NCBI GenBank assembly: GCA_013824715.1
Contig: PNOH01000016.1
Span: 1-64,000 of the forward strand
Direction: 5' to 3'
Source: Odoribacter sp.
GTDB taxonomy: Bacteria > Bacteroidota > Bacteroidia > Bacteroidales > Prolixibacteraceae
DNA: 64,000 nucleotides
How positions within the stretch are numbered: position 1 is the first letter of the stretch; the number at the start of each line of letters is the position of its first letter. Below are positions 15,945-25,678 of this stretch, piece after piece. The notes below the pieces were generated by a model that had not been told where the DNA came from, searched no databases, and was given only the letters and a program-made list of their open reading frames with translations. Made by a program: the position numbers and the translations under genes.

Positions 15945-18755
15945 ATGATCAAATTCAGATTAATCCTGATCATTGCCCTGGTGCAGCTTTCAGGAATGGT
16001 ATTCAGCCAGAATCCATTAAATCAGCCTGTTCCAACCGATCCGGCTGTCCGGATGGGCAAGCTTGCGAACGGAATGACTTATTACATCCGTCACAACGAA
16101 GAGCCTAAAGAACGGGCAAGTTTCTATATGATTCAGAATGTAGGGGCACTGCTCGAAAATGATGACCAGAACGGATTAGCGCATTTTCTGGAACATATGG
16201 CCCTTAATGGCACCCAGCATTTCCCAGGTAAAGGCATCATCAATACGCTCGAAAAGCATGGCGTACAATTTGGCCGCAACATTAATGCCGGCACCAGTCA
16301 TACTGAAACCGTTTACAATCTTAGCGACATCCCGGTGAAGCATGAAGGACTGATTGATACTTGTTTGCTGGTCCTGAACGATTGGTCGGATTTTCTTTTA
16401 CTTACCAACGAAGAAATTGATGCAGAGCGCGGTGTAATTACCGAAGAATGGCGTACACGCCGCACTGCAGGATTCAGGATGCAGCGCCAATGGCTGCCGG
16501 TTCTGCTGAATGGTTCAAAATACATGACCCGTGATGTTATCGGTGATCTGGACGTGATCAAAAATTTTAAATATGAAACACTGCGTAAATTCTACCACGA
16601 TTGGTACCGTGCAGATTTACAGGCAATTGCCATTGTTGGCGACATTGATGTGGATGCCGTAGAGCAAAAAGTCAAAGCTTTGTTTTCGAAAATTGAAGCG
16701 GTTGAAAATGCTCCAAAGCGTGAATTTTATGAAGTTCCGGTTCACAAAGAACCACTTTATGTACTTGCTACCGACAAAGAAGCAAGCAGCTATTCTGTTT
16801 CTCTTTACATTAAACACAGAGCTCCAGAAGCTTCTGAAAAAACACTTGGCTACCTCCGGGAACAAACGATCCAGACACTTTTTGGGATGATGGCTCGTGA
16901 CCGGATTACTGAACTACTGCAAAAAGGAGTACCCCCATTCGTTACAGGAAATATTGGTTATGGCGAATTTGTAAGAGGATACGAAGTTTTTTCAGTTTCG
17001 ACTAGTTCAAAACCCGATCAGGACGATTTGGCATTTAAATCGATCTATACCGAAGCCCAACGAATTTACAAGCATGGTTTTACCTCCGGGGAACTTGAAA
17101 GGGCTAAAACAAATCTGTTTACTTCGTATGAAAGTCGTTATAAACAACGCGATAAAATCAATAACGATCAGTTTGCCGACGATATTCAAAATCATTATCT
17201 GACAGGTGAACCGCTGACATCCATCGACTTCGACTGGGAATTTATCCAGAAAATACTTCCAACCATTTCTGTTGAAGATGTTTCGGCACGGGCTAAGCAG
17301 TGGATGACGCCTGAAAACCGCGTGATTGTTGTCATGGGACCAGATAACCCCGAAGCAAAACACCTTTCGAAAGAACAGGCATTGGCAATAATAAATGAAG
17401 TTGAAAATAGTCAGGTTGATCCCTATTCGGATAAGGTTGTTTCTTCGAACCTGATTAGCAAGGAACTGATGGGCTCGAAAGTAAAAAGCACCAAACAACT
17501 TCCGGAATTTAATGCCGTTGAATGGACTTTGGGTAATGAAACCAAAGTAGTTTTCCGACAGGCCGATTACGAAAAAGATCAGGTTGCCCTGATTGCAATG
17601 AGTAATGGTGGCAGTTCGAAGATTAACAACGACAAAGTGGCTTCGGCAATGATGCTAAACCAATTTATTGGTTCATTCGGAGTGGGCGACTATGATGCAA
17701 CGGCACTCAAAAAGGCGCTTACCGGTAAAAAAGTGAGCCTAAATGTAGGCCTGTCCGACCTGAACGAAACCTTTAATGGATCTGCTACTCCGAAAGATTT
17801 CGAAACCATGATGCAATTGCTGTACCTGCAGTTCGAAAACCCGCGTTTCGACAAAGAAGCCTACGAAGCCATGCTTGGCCGTTACAAAGCATTTGTGGCA
17901 AACATGGCCAATAATCCACAGAAAATTATGAGCGATTCCCTCTCATTGATTCTGACATGTAAAAATCCGAGGACCAAGCTGATGACACCTGAATTATTCA
18001 ACGAGATATCATTAGAGCAGATGGAAACAATTTACATGGATCGTTTCGTTGATGCAGGCGATTTCACTTATCTGATTGTGGGTAACATTGATGAGGCCAC
18101 TGCCAAAGCGATGACCGAAAAATACATTGGTTCGTTAACGAATTTGCCCCGGAAAGAGAATTGGATAGACCGTAATGTGGAAGGGCCAAAAGGAAAAACT
18201 GTTCGTGAAATCGAAATTCCGATGGAAGTGAAAAAGACTACTGTCAACGTGATTTTTGATGCCAAAATGGATTATACTCCCGAACAGAACTTATTACTGA
18301 GTGTTTTCCGCGATATATTGACAATGCGTTACGACGAAGAAATCCGTGAAAAAGAAGGCGGAACATACGGGGTTCGGGTCTCAACCAATTCATCGAAATT
18401 TCCAAAAGCTGAAAAAAATCTCAACCTGATGTTTGATACTGATCCGGAAAAAGCCCAATACTTAAAATCAATTCTCTACAGCGAAATTGAGAAAATTGCA
18501 GCAAACGGTCCAACTGCCGAAGATCTGGACAAAGCAGTAAAGAACCTGCAAAAGAACCGCGAACAGGCCAAACTGCATAACAATTACTGGTTACAGGCGC
18601 TGAATACCTTTTATACCTATAATATCAATACTACAGCTACGGAGAATTACGAAACCATTCTTGAGAAAATGACCATTCCTCAGGTACAAAATTTCGTAAA
18701 AACATTCACTTCGAAAGCCGATGTGGTTGATATTGTTTTCAAACCTAAACCATAA
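15945..18755 (+). CDS. M16-family zinc metalloprotease
   Basis: 936 aa from the chosen start. The reading frame is open 32 codons further upstream, but the ATG at 15945 directly precedes a signal peptide (MIKFRLILIIALVQLSGMVF, cleavage after FSQ). The zinc site is HFLEH (residues 80-84), with the distal Glu region ERGVITEEW some 70 residues on. Two M16 modules are visible, the active N-terminal one and an inactive C-terminal one. It is a periplasmic or outer-membrane-associated peptidase of the PqqL/insulinase type. It is the last gene before a strong terminator. Confidence 0.93.
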   Translation: MIKFRLILIIALVQLSGMVFSQNPLNQPVPTDPAVRMGKLANGMTYYIRHNEEPKERASFYMIQNVGALLENDDQNGLAHFLEHMALNGTQHFPGKGIINTLEKHGVQFGRNINAGTSHTETVYNLSDIPVKHEGLIDTCLLVLNDWSDFLLLTNEEIDAERGVITEEWRTRRTAGFRMQRQWLPVLLNGSKYMTRDVIGDLDVIKNFKYETLRKFYHDWYRADLQAIAIVGDIDVDAVEQKVKALFSKIEAVENAPKREFYEVPVHKEPLYVLATDKEASSYSVSLYIKHRAPEASEKTLGYLREQTIQTLFGMMARDRITELLQKGVPPFVTGNIGYGEFVRGYEVFSVSTSSKPDQDDLAFKSIYTEAQRIYKHGFTSGELERAKTNLFTSYESRYKQRDKINNDQFADDIQNHYLTGEPLTSIDFDWEFIQKILPTISVEDVSARAKQWMTPENRVIVVMGPDNPEAKHLSKEQALAIINEVENSQVDPYSDKVVSSNLISKELMGSKVKSTKQLPEFNAVEWTLGNETKVVFRQADYEKDQVALIAMSNGGSSKINNDKVASAMMLNQFIGSFGVGDYDATALKKALTGKKVSLNVGLSDLNETFNGSATPKDFETMMQLLYLQFENPRFDKEAYEAMLGRYKAFVANMANNPQKIMSDSLSLILTCKNPRTKLMTPELFNEISLEQMETIYMDRFVDAGDFTYLIVGNIDEATAKAMTEKYIGSLTNLPRKENWIDRNVEGPKGKTVREIEIPMEVKKTTVNVIFDAKMDYTPEQNLLLSVFRDILTMRYDEEIREKEGGTYGVRVSTNSSKFPKAEKNLNLMFDTDPEKAQYLKSILYSEIEKIAANGPTAEDLDKAVKNLQKNREQAKLHNNYWLQALNTFYTYNINTTATENYETILEKMTIPQVQNFVKTFTSKADVVDIVFKPKP

Positions 18756-18783
18756 CAACCTTTTCTGAAGAATTGCAGCAACG

Positions 18784-18823
18784 AAAAACCCCTTTCATAA
18801 TGTAAATGGAAGGGGTTTTTTTT
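18784..18823 (+). terminator. Rho-independent terminator after the M16 gene
   Basis: Stem AAACCCCTT / AAGGGGTTT (18786-18794 with 18810-18818), followed by a run of T to 18823. Confidence 0.85.
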
Positions 18824-19033
18824 GTGATCAAAAAAGAGTGTTCCCGATTTGGATTCAGCTTTGCTCCGCCCCTCAGTTTGAGCGATTGAGAAACCGATTC
18901 TCTCTGTTATTAATTGAGAGGGGCAGTATTGAACAAATATTTATTAACGATTTTATGAACACAAAAAAATCAGCAACGTGAAAAATCAGCAATTGATGTT
19001 AAATATTTAGAAGCAATCTATCAATTGTTTAGC
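18824..19033. other. Gene-free stretch between terminators
   Basis: No credible reading frame. It contains an imperfect inverted repeat, GCCCCTCA at 18868-18875 with TGAGAGGGGC at 18915-18924, with a smaller GAGAA/TTCTC hairpin inside. This could be a relic repeat or a small RNA; no promoter was recognised. Confidence 0.4.
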
Positions 19034-19070
19034 AAACAAAAATGGCGACTTTTAGTCGCCATTTTTGTTT
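19034..19070. terminator. Perfect 17-bp hairpin, bidirectional terminator
   Basis: AAACAAAAATGGCGACT (19034-19050), loop TTT, and the exact complement (19054-19070). A-rich on one side and T-rich on the other, so it can terminate both strands. It lies 55 bases beyond the end of the minus-strand MazF-like gene, whose operon it probably closes. Confidence 0.75.
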
Positions 19071-19125
19071 TAATAGACTAGGTGTAGAATCACAATAACC
19101 GTTATCTCCACCATTAAATTTTGGG

Positions 19126-19467
19126 TTACAATTCAAATAGAAGTCTTAATTTTCCTGATATAATCTTTTCGGTATCCTTGTTGATTATACCAAGCTTTCT
19201 TTTTATCAATGAAGTAGGGATAGTTACCATTTTGTGTAAGCGGATTACCGAATCAATAGCCAAACCAGTACCTTTACTATCTTCGGTATTTCTTTTGATA
19301 ACAAAATCACTTTCAGCTAAATCTTCAGTTATTTTACTTGAAATGAATGCTATAATAACATGATCGTATTGACCAATTTCGGAAGTTAAACAAAGAGCTG
19401 GTCTAACTTTGGATGCAGAAAAATCATCAAAAGGAAATGGAACAAGTACGATTGAATTCTTAATCAT
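19126..19467 (-). CDS. PemK/MazF-family toxin
   Basis: 113 aa, typical length. The N-terminus IVLVPFPFDDFSASKVRPAL matches the MazF/PemK core (the P-F-D-D and K-x-R-P-A-L motif); IIAFISSKI and the GTGLAIDSVIRLHKMVTIP stretch complete the fold. Family members are sequence-specific endoribonucleases. It overlaps the upstream small gene by 8 bases, the usual antitoxin-toxin layout. Confidence 0.88.
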   Translation of the reverse strand: MIKNSIVLVPFPFDDFSASKVRPALCLTSEIGQYDHVIIAFISSKITEDLAESDFVIKRNTEDSKGTGLAIDSVIRLHKMVTIPTSLIKRKLGIINKDTEKIISGKLRLLFEL

Positions 19468-19699
19468 TTAATGGTTCTCCATCATTTAATGAATAAATAT
19501 CCTCAGTTGGGTCTTTAAGAAAGTCGAAAGCCGGATTGAAGGAAATTGAACTCAACCAAAGCTTTTCATCATCGGGTTGAGAAGTATAATCGTCAAGAAG
19601 AATCAGAACACGTACATTCCTTTCTGATTTGCCGATTTGGTAATCAATTTTCAAGTGGCCTTTCTTGTCTGTTTTTGAATTGAACTCAATTGCTCTCAT
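19460..19699 (-). CDS. Putative antitoxin of the MazF-like toxin
   Basis: 79 aa from the ATG at 19699; a start five codons earlier (19714) is also open. The N-terminus MRAIEFNSKTDKKGHLKIDY resembles the beta-rich start of several small antitoxins, and the C-terminus is acidic (DPTEDIYSLNDGEPLND), as expected for the toxin-binding tail. It is not a recognisable MazE/AbrB protein. It follows the GNAT gene by about 28 bases, so the pair sits at the end of the recR operon. Confidence 0.7.
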   Translation of the reverse strand: MRAIEFNSKTDKKGHLKIDYQIGKSERNVRVLILLDDYTSQPDDEKLWLSSISFNPAFDFLKDPTEDIYSLNDGEPLND

Positions 19700-19727
19700 G
19701 TTTTCTTTTGTCACAAAGTTAATAAAA

Positions 19728-20261
19728 TCATGAATAAAGTATCTTTTGAAACATCAACTCCGCCTTCCACCCATCCAGCGTATTTAGCCAGTCTTTTTTT
19801 GTTCCGCAAAATTGAAAGCCATTGTTGGTAAAAAGTTGGATACTGGCCAGATTGTCTTCCGTAATGTTGGCGTACAACTGATGCAGCCGGAGATTGTTCG
19901 CTGCATAATTGCATAATAAATGCAGCGCATCGGTGGCATACCCTTGTTTGCGGTCTTTTTCGTCGTGTATCAGGATTCCAACACCAGCCCTTAAATGAAA
20001 CGGATCGAAGTCGAACAGATCAATAGCGCCAACGGCAGTTCCGTCGGGTGTTTCGATAATCATGCGAACTTCTTTGGCTTCGTAAATGTCGCGTTGCGAA
20101 TCCTTGATGTATTTGGCCAGTACATATTTCGAAAATGGTTCAAAGGTATTGCTCACTTCCCAGATTGAAGCATCATTTTCCCATTCGTACAACAGATCAA
20201 TGTCCTCGGGTTCAAGCGCCCTGAACCTAATCTGTCCAAATTCAAGTTTTATTGTGCTCAT
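19728..20261 (-). CDS. GNAT N-acetyltransferase (RimJ/RimL type)
   Basis: 177 aa. The acetyl-CoA pyrophosphate-binding segment is DRKQGYATDALHLL, and ANITEDNLASIQLFTNNGF is the family's C-terminal motif. It transfers acetyl from acetyl-CoA to a protein N-terminus or small amine. The start overlaps the stop of the upstream GT2 gene (ATGA, 20258-20261), so translation is coupled. Confidence 0.9.
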   Translation of the reverse strand: MSTIKLEFGQIRFRALEPEDIDLLYEWENDASIWEVSNTFEPFSKYVLAKYIKDSQRDIYEAKEVRMIIETPDGTAVGAIDLFDFDPFHLRAGVGILIHDEKDRKQGYATDALHLLCNYAANNLRLHQLYANITEDNLASIQLFTNNGFQFCGTKKDWLNTLDGWKAELMFQKILYS

Positions 20262-22204
20262 GGTTTTCCTATATTTTTCCAGACTTTCAAAACGATTTCA
20301 AGATCGTTAATGATCCTGTAATCTTTGGCATATAAAATATTCAGTTCGTCTTTCTTTTTATCAGGGATAGCTTCCGAAAAAAGGGAGGCCGGAGAGAATA
20401 TCCCTTCTTTGAGGCGCGGAAGATTATTTTGATTTCCGGGACAATAGCCTATCCAACTTTTTCGTCCTGAAAAAACTTCAAAAATACTACGGTAAAACCC
20501 TGCTTTATGAGTAATAAAACCGATTAAAACAGGCGAAAACAAGAGCAGGCATAAGCATAAAACCAAATCGAAAGCCCTTTTATTTTTCCGGTTATTTTCT
20601 TTTACTATGGAATTAATATTGACCACATACAAATCGCCGGAAGTGAAAATAGAATTGCTGCCAATGATGGAAAGGCTTTCGGGCGGCGCAATCTTGTAGT
20701 CAATATTCAGGTCGTTCAGGTCGAGCATGATCCTGATAATTTCCTGAGAAGGAATATCTTCTGAAGAGAAAATGAGTTCGTCAATTTTATTGATCCGGAT
20801 TATTTCAGGAAGTTGATTGATGTTTCCGAGATAAAACGGGCTGTGAATTAATTCGCCGGGAGATACAAATCCAACCGTGTCTATTTTCAACCCTGAACTG
20901 ACAATAAGTTCAGCAATCCGTTTCGATTCTGTCTGAGCCGCTACCACCGCAATTCGTTTTTGTTTCCCTAATTCAAGGTCTAATCCTGTTATCCTGAATT
21001 TAGATAAAAAATAGCGGTATGCCGGAAGAACGGCAAATGCCCAGGCTGATCCCAGTAAAAGCAAGGCCCTTGAATAACGCAAACTCTCGTCAACCAGTGA
21101 ATAAAATACCAGAATGGAAAGTGTGCCCCAAAGTAAACCTTTAAAAATTCTTCCGAATTCAATTCCTTTTCGGTAACCTCCGTTCACCCATATACACGTA
21201 ATCCAAATCAGGATATAAACCGGGACGGCAACATGCAGATATTCCGGCGGATAGTACCCGCGCTCGAATTTGTAGGCCTCCCAGTTAGGCAATAAAAATG
21301 CAAAACCGAGGTAAATCATCAATCCATCTATAGCAGGAAGAATGCCTTTTTTGAAAAATTGACCAGCTAAAGTGAGTAAGGCCCTGAAATAGATTGCCAA
21401 ATTGATCAGAATGGAATAACGGCGGGCGTTGCCTTTTGAAAAGTGCTTCCGGGCAAAAATGATCATCGCGCTGTAAAATACTTTCACATAATTGATACTG
21501 CCCTTTTTGGTGCTTTCGCCTTTGTAATGAATGATCGTAGTTTCGGGGAAATAGTAATTTTTATAGCCTCCGAGTATGATCCGGTACGAGAGGTCTATGT
21601 CTTCGCCATACATGAAATAATCTTCGTCGAGCAATCCGACTTTATCGAGCGTTTCGCGCCGTAAAAGCATAAAAGCGCCGGAAAGCACATCAATTTCGTG
21701 AACCTGATCGTTGCCGAGATAGCCCAGATGGTAACGGTTAAATCTTTTGGAATGGGGGAAAAGTCTTGAAAATCCGAACATTTTCCAAAAAGCCACTTCC
21801 GGAGTGGGTAGTCCTCTTTTAGATTCAGGCAAAAACCTGCCTTTGCCATCAATCATTTTTACTCCAAGTCCTCCGGCATCTGGAGTTTGATCCATGAAGC
21901 CGGCAATTTTCAGGAAGCTGTCCTCTTCAACAACTGTGTCAGGATTCAGGAGTAAAATGTATTCTCCTGATGAAATCCGGATAGCCTGATTGTTTGCTTT
22001 CGAAAAGCCTAAATTTTCTTTGTTGCTGATTAGTTTTACTTCGGGGAATCGCTCTTCAATCATTTGGCATGAGCCATCAACCGAATCGTTGTCAACCACA
22101 ATAATTTCAGAACTTATCTTTTCAGCAGCTTTAAATACTGAATGGAGACATTGTTCCAGGAAATATTTGACGTTGTAGTTGACAATGATGACGGATAGTT
22201 TCAT
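20258..22204 (-). CDS. GT2 glycosyltransferase fused to sugar-transferase-like membrane half
   Basis: 648 aa. Residues 1-240 are a GT-A glycosyltransferase of the rhamnosyltransferase type (MKLSVIIVNYNVKYFLEQ; VVDND 36-40; NPDT 87-90; YFMYGEDIDLSYR). The second half has several membrane segments, then a Rossmann-like region (KRIAVVAAQTESKRIAEL), then KRAFDLVLCLCLLLFSP, which matches the start of the WcaJ-type polyprenyl-phosphate sugar transferase domain. The catalytic part expected after it (the FRSM and PGLTG motifs) is missing, so this half is probably inactive or repurposed. It lies 9 bases after recR. Confidence 0.85.
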   Translation of the reverse strand: MKLSVIIVNYNVKYFLEQCLHSVFKAAEKISSEIIVVDNDSVDGSCQMIEERFPEVKLISNKENLGFSKANNQAIRISSGEYILLLNPDTVVEEDSFLKIAGFMDQTPDAGGLGVKMIDGKGRFLPESKRGLPTPEVAFWKMFGFSRLFPHSKRFNRYHLGYLGNDQVHEIDVLSGAFMLLRRETLDKVGLLDEDYFMYGEDIDLSYRIILGGYKNYYFPETTIIHYKGESTKKGSINYVKVFYSAMIIFARKHFSKGNARRYSILINLAIYFRALLTLAGQFFKKGILPAIDGLMIYLGFAFLLPNWEAYKFERGYYPPEYLHVAVPVYILIWITCIWVNGGYRKGIEFGRIFKGLLWGTLSILVFYSLVDESLRYSRALLLLGSAWAFAVLPAYRYFLSKFRITGLDLELGKQKRIAVVAAQTESKRIAELIVSSGLKIDTVGFVSPGELIHSPFYLGNINQLPEIIRINKIDELIFSSEDIPSQEIIRIMLDLNDLNIDYKIAPPESLSIIGSNSIFTSGDLYVVNINSIVKENNRKNKRAFDLVLCLCLLLFSPVLIGFITHKAGFYRSIFEVFSGRKSWIGYCPGNQNNLPRLKEGIFSPASLFSEAIPDKKKDELNILYAKDYRIINDLEIVLKVWKNIGKP

Positions 22205-22213
22205 TTCTTTTTT

Positions 22214-22840
22214 CTAACGTATGATCGAGTCTTCAAAATTCATCCGGTTAACGATTGACCTTCCCAAAGTAACTTCGTCGGTATATTCGAGTTCATCTCC
22301 AATGGAAACCCCCCTTGCCAGGGTTGAAATTTTCACGTTTGTATTTTTTAATTTTTTATAGATGAAAAAGTTGGTCGTATCGCCCTCCATCGTGGTACTT
22401 AAGGCCAAAATGACCTCCTCAATATTCCCTTCTTCGGTGCGTTTTACCAGCGACTCAATTTCGAGATCTGATGGGCCTATCCCATCCATCGGCGAAATAA
22501 TCCCGCCCAAAACGTGATACAATCCATTAAACTGGTGCGTATTTTCGACCGACATCACATCTTTGATATTCTCGACCACACAAATCAGCGAAGGATTGCG
22601 CGAAGGATTGGAACATATACCACAAATATCGGTATCCGAGATGTTGTGACAACTTTTACAATGCTTTATTTCGGAGCGCAATTGAATCAGGCTGTTCCCA
22701 AAAATTTCGACATCCTGAATATCTTGTTTTAATAAGTGCAGAACCAGCCGTAAGGCTGACTTGCGGCCAATGCCAGGCAACTTGGCAAATTCGTTCACTG
22801 CATTTTCAAGTAATCGCGAAGGAAACCGGTCAACATGCAT
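22214..22840 (-). CDS. recR: Recombination mediator protein RecR
   Basis: 208 aa, about the usual 200. Helix-hairpin-helix [12 protein letters not shown], four-Cys zinc finger CKSC...CGIC, then a Toprim domain ([14 protein letters not shown]) and the C-terminal [20 protein letters not shown] stretch. It acts with RecO/RecF in gap repair. It heads a tightly packed recR-GT2-GNAT unit; the kinase gene upstream is 78 bases away. Confidence 0.97.
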   Translation of the reverse strand: MHVDRFPSRLLENAVNEFAKLPGIGRKSALRLVLHLLKQDIQDVEIFGNSLIQLRSEIKHCKSCHNISDTDICGICSNPSRNPSLICVVENIKDVMSVENTHQFNGLYHVLGGIISPMDGIGPSDLEIESLVKRTEEGNIEEVILALSTTMEGDTTNFFIYKKLKNTNVKISTLARGVSIGDELEYTDEVTLGRSIVNRMNFEDSIIR

Positions 22841-22918
22841 ATTCCATTTCTTTTTTTGAGGTTCAAATTTAATCAGTGAAATTGAATAAATGGAAAATGC
22901 ATCAAATTTCAGAAGATT

Positions 22919-25516
22919 TTATTTGAGCAGATACTTGGCAACAATGGTTAATACTTCGTCCATCCGGATTGGCTTTACCAAAATATCGTTGCACCCTGCA
23001 TCGAAGCATTTCTGTTTGTCTTCGGCCATTGCGTATGCCGTTTGAGCAATGATTGGCAACAGTTTATCGGTTTGCCTGATTTGTGATGTAGCTTCATATC
23101 CGCTAATTTCCGGAAGTTGGATATCCATCAGGATAAGATCTATTTTTGAACTCTTGTAGAGTTTAAGTACATCAATCCCATCTTTGGCCCAAATCACATT
23201 TGCTCCTGTCCGTTGAAGGATGCTGCTTAGGTATTCAAAATTGTAAGGGATATCTTCAGCAATCATGATCGTGTAATTGCTGAAGTTGTATCGTACCGGT
23301 GAAGGTGTTTTTACTGCTGAACGTGTCATTGGAATTTTAATTTTATCGTAAGGCAAAGTCAGATAGAAAACGCTTCCTTCTCCTTCTACCGATTTTACAT
23401 TGATGTCGCCTCCCAGCAAAATTGCCAGATCTTTGCAAATAGATAAACCTAAGCCAGTTCCCGGAGATTCACTTGAGGAAGTTTCATCGCTGTAGTTAAA
23501 CCGTTTGAAAATATTCTTCAGCCTGGCTGATGGAATTCCTGAACCGGTATCCGACACAAAAAACCGAAGCTTATTTTCGTTCAAAATGGAATACCCAATT
23601 TCGATACGACCAATTTCCGAATATTTTAATGCATTAATGAATAAGTTATTCAGAATCTGTTTTAGCCGGTAAGCATCTGTGAAAATAGTATCATGATGCT
23701 CTGCTTCAGGAACATGAAAAATTATTTCCAGATTTGGTTTTTGCTTTCTTCTGAGAAAATTATTGTAGGTCAACTCCAGTTCTGATAGGATATCGCCTAA
23801 CGAGCAGGCTTCTTTTCTGATTTTCAACTCATTCGCCTCTATTTTAGCCACATCTATAATGTCATCAATCAGGCGAAGTAAAGCCTGACTGTTTTCTTCA
23901 ATAATCTCAGAATATTTGTTTCGTTTTTGAAACGAAAGGCTCTCGTTTTTCATCAGTTCGCTAAACCCAATAATTGAATTGATTGGCGTCCTGATTTCGT
24001 GGCTCATATTTGAAAGAAAATGGTTTTTATATTTATTGGCAATTTCAGCATCTTGTTTTGCTTTTTTCAGGTCATTTTCGATCTTTTTCAGATAGGTAAT
24101 GTTTTCTGCAATTTTCACGTAATGGGTAATTGTCCCAAAACTATTCCGGATCGGCGAAATACTGGCAAGTTCCCAATAATGATCGCCGTTCTTTTTTTTG
24201 TTCTTAAATTCACCCTGCCACTCATTTCCCGAACTAATTGTTTTCCATAGCTTTTCATAAAAACTGGCAGGCTGAAACCCTGATTTCAGGATATTTGGTT
24301 TTTTACCAATCAGCTCATGATCGTTCCAGCCGGATATCTTGCAAAATGCAGGATTAAAAAATTCGATATACCCTTCCTTATCAGTAATGATGACCGAGAT
24401 GGGGCTTTGAATTATTGCCTGATGAAGTTTTTTAAATTCACTGATTGATTTTTTCTCTTCGGTAATATCGCGATGTGTACCCAGTAACCTGATCGCCTTT
24501 CCATTATCGCCACGTAAGGCTGTTGCCCTGCTTCTGATCCAAATATAGTGCCCATTTTTATGCCTCATCCTGAATTCAGCTTCATAAAGGCGCAAATCAC
24601 TTTCAACAAAACTATTCATATAATGAATCATTCTGTCCTTGTCTTCCAGATGTAACAAATTCTCCCAAACAGATAAATTGTCTTCAATTTCATCAGGATA
24701 GTAGCCCAGCATTGATTTCCACCTTCTCGAAAAAAAAGTAGTACCAGTATCTACAATGTAGTCCCATAATATTCCTAAATCAGCGGCTTCTGTGGCCATT
24801 TGGTACCGCTGTTCGCTTTCGAACAACTTTTCTTCAATCAGCTTATACCGATTTATATTTTTCAGAATAATAAGAACAGACTGTTGTTGAGTAGTTGGAT
24901 CATTATCCGGAATTAAACACAGGTTCCACCAATTATACTTTTCTCCCTTTTTCAGTAATAAGTCTTTTTCTTTCTGCTTTTGCAGTTGAAAAACATTCGT
25001 GATCAACTCGGTAATTAAAGGCGTATTTTCGTCAAACAGCATAATTTCTTCAATACTTTTTCCAATGAGATCGGAAGATTTCTTTCCAAATTTCGCAACG
25101 CTATTTTTTGATACATATAAGATCATTAAATCAGAATTAACTCTGATTACCACTTCACTTAACTTTTTAAACAATGAGTCATCCTTCGGTTTTGAAGCAT
25201 GTGTTGTTTCTTCAAAGCTGAGCAGTGTATATCCGGAACTGAGAGGTGTTACAGCCACAGTAAGAATAGTATTCTTACGTTCGAAGTTTAAGTGACTGAT
25301 CTTACGCATTTTTATAGCCGGCAAAACCTCATTCTCAAAAAAGAAACGGATGTTTTCATTTAAGTCTTCTGTAATTTGGTCAATACCTGTATCCAATTCC
25401 AGATTTTCGCTCCTGAGAATTAGGTTTATCTGTCCTGAAAATTCTTCGATCAAAAGGCTTTCATTGAGCTTGATATATCCAGAGAAATAATCAGTATTAT
25501 GGGTTGAAAGAGGCAT
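22919..25516 (-). CDS. PAS-rich hybrid sensor histidine kinase
   Basis: 865 aa, no membrane segment, so cytosolic. Order of parts: a divergent N-terminal region, PAS domains at about 110-230, 240-355 and 365-485, HisKA with phospho-accepting His in SHEIRTPINSIIGFSELM near residue 510, a HATPase domain with DTGSGIP and GTGLGLSICKDL, and a receiver domain from about 745 with the phospho-acceptor in LILMDIQLPEISG. The output partner would be a separate Hpt or regulator protein, not present here. The signal is unknown. Confidence 0.95.
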   Translation of the reverse strand: MPLSTHNTDYFSGYIKLNESLLIEEFSGQINLILRSENLELDTGIDQITEDLNENIRFFFENEVLPAIKMRKISHLNFERKNTILTVAVTPLSSGYTLLSFEETTHASKPKDDSLFKKLSEVVIRVNSDLMILYVSKNSVAKFGKKSSDLIGKSIEEIMLFDENTPLITELITNVFQLQKQKEKDLLLKKGEKYNWWNLCLIPDNDPTTQQQSVLIILKNINRYKLIEEKLFESEQRYQMATEAADLGILWDYIVDTGTTFFSRRWKSMLGYYPDEIEDNLSVWENLLHLEDKDRMIHYMNSFVESDLRLYEAEFRMRHKNGHYIWIRSRATALRGDNGKAIRLLGTHRDITEEKKSISEFKKLHQAIIQSPISVIITDKEGYIEFFNPAFCKISGWNDHELIGKKPNILKSGFQPASFYEKLWKTISSGNEWQGEFKNKKKNGDHYWELASISPIRNSFGTITHYVKIAENITYLKKIENDLKKAKQDAEIANKYKNHFLSNMSHEIRTPINSIIGFSELMKNESLSFQKRNKYSEIIEENSQALLRLIDDIIDVAKIEANELKIRKEACSLGDILSELELTYNNFLRRKQKPNLEIIFHVPEAEHHDTIFTDAYRLKQILNNLFINALKYSEIGRIEIGYSILNENKLRFFVSDTGSGIPSARLKNIFKRFNYSDETSSSESPGTGLGLSICKDLAILLGGDINVKSVEGEGSVFYLTLPYDKIKIPMTRSAVKTPSPVRYNFSNYTIMIAEDIPYNFEYLSSILQRTGANVIWAKDGIDVLKLYKSSKIDLILMDIQLPEISGYEATSQIRQTDKLLPIIAQTAYAMAEDKQKCFDAGCNDILVKPIRMDEVLTIVAKYLLK

Positions 25517-25565
25517 AGCAACAACTGGTGTTTATATTCCTTAAATTTAAAGAATTAAACCATTA

Positions 25566-25573
25566 CAAACATA
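25566..25573 (-). promoter_or_regulatory. Candidate -7 element for the histidine kinase gene
   Basis: Minus-strand TATGTTTG matches TAnnTTTG, about 50 bases before the ATG at 25516. The nearest TTG upstream is 27 bases away, so the match is partial. Confidence 0.3.
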
Positions 25574-25678
25574 ATAGGCTTTGTTTTTTTTCTCTTTAAT
25601 CAAAAAATATCTGATTTGTGTTTGATTTTCTGACATTTGACGACTAATAAAATAAAGAAATCTGAGGTGAATCCTAAA

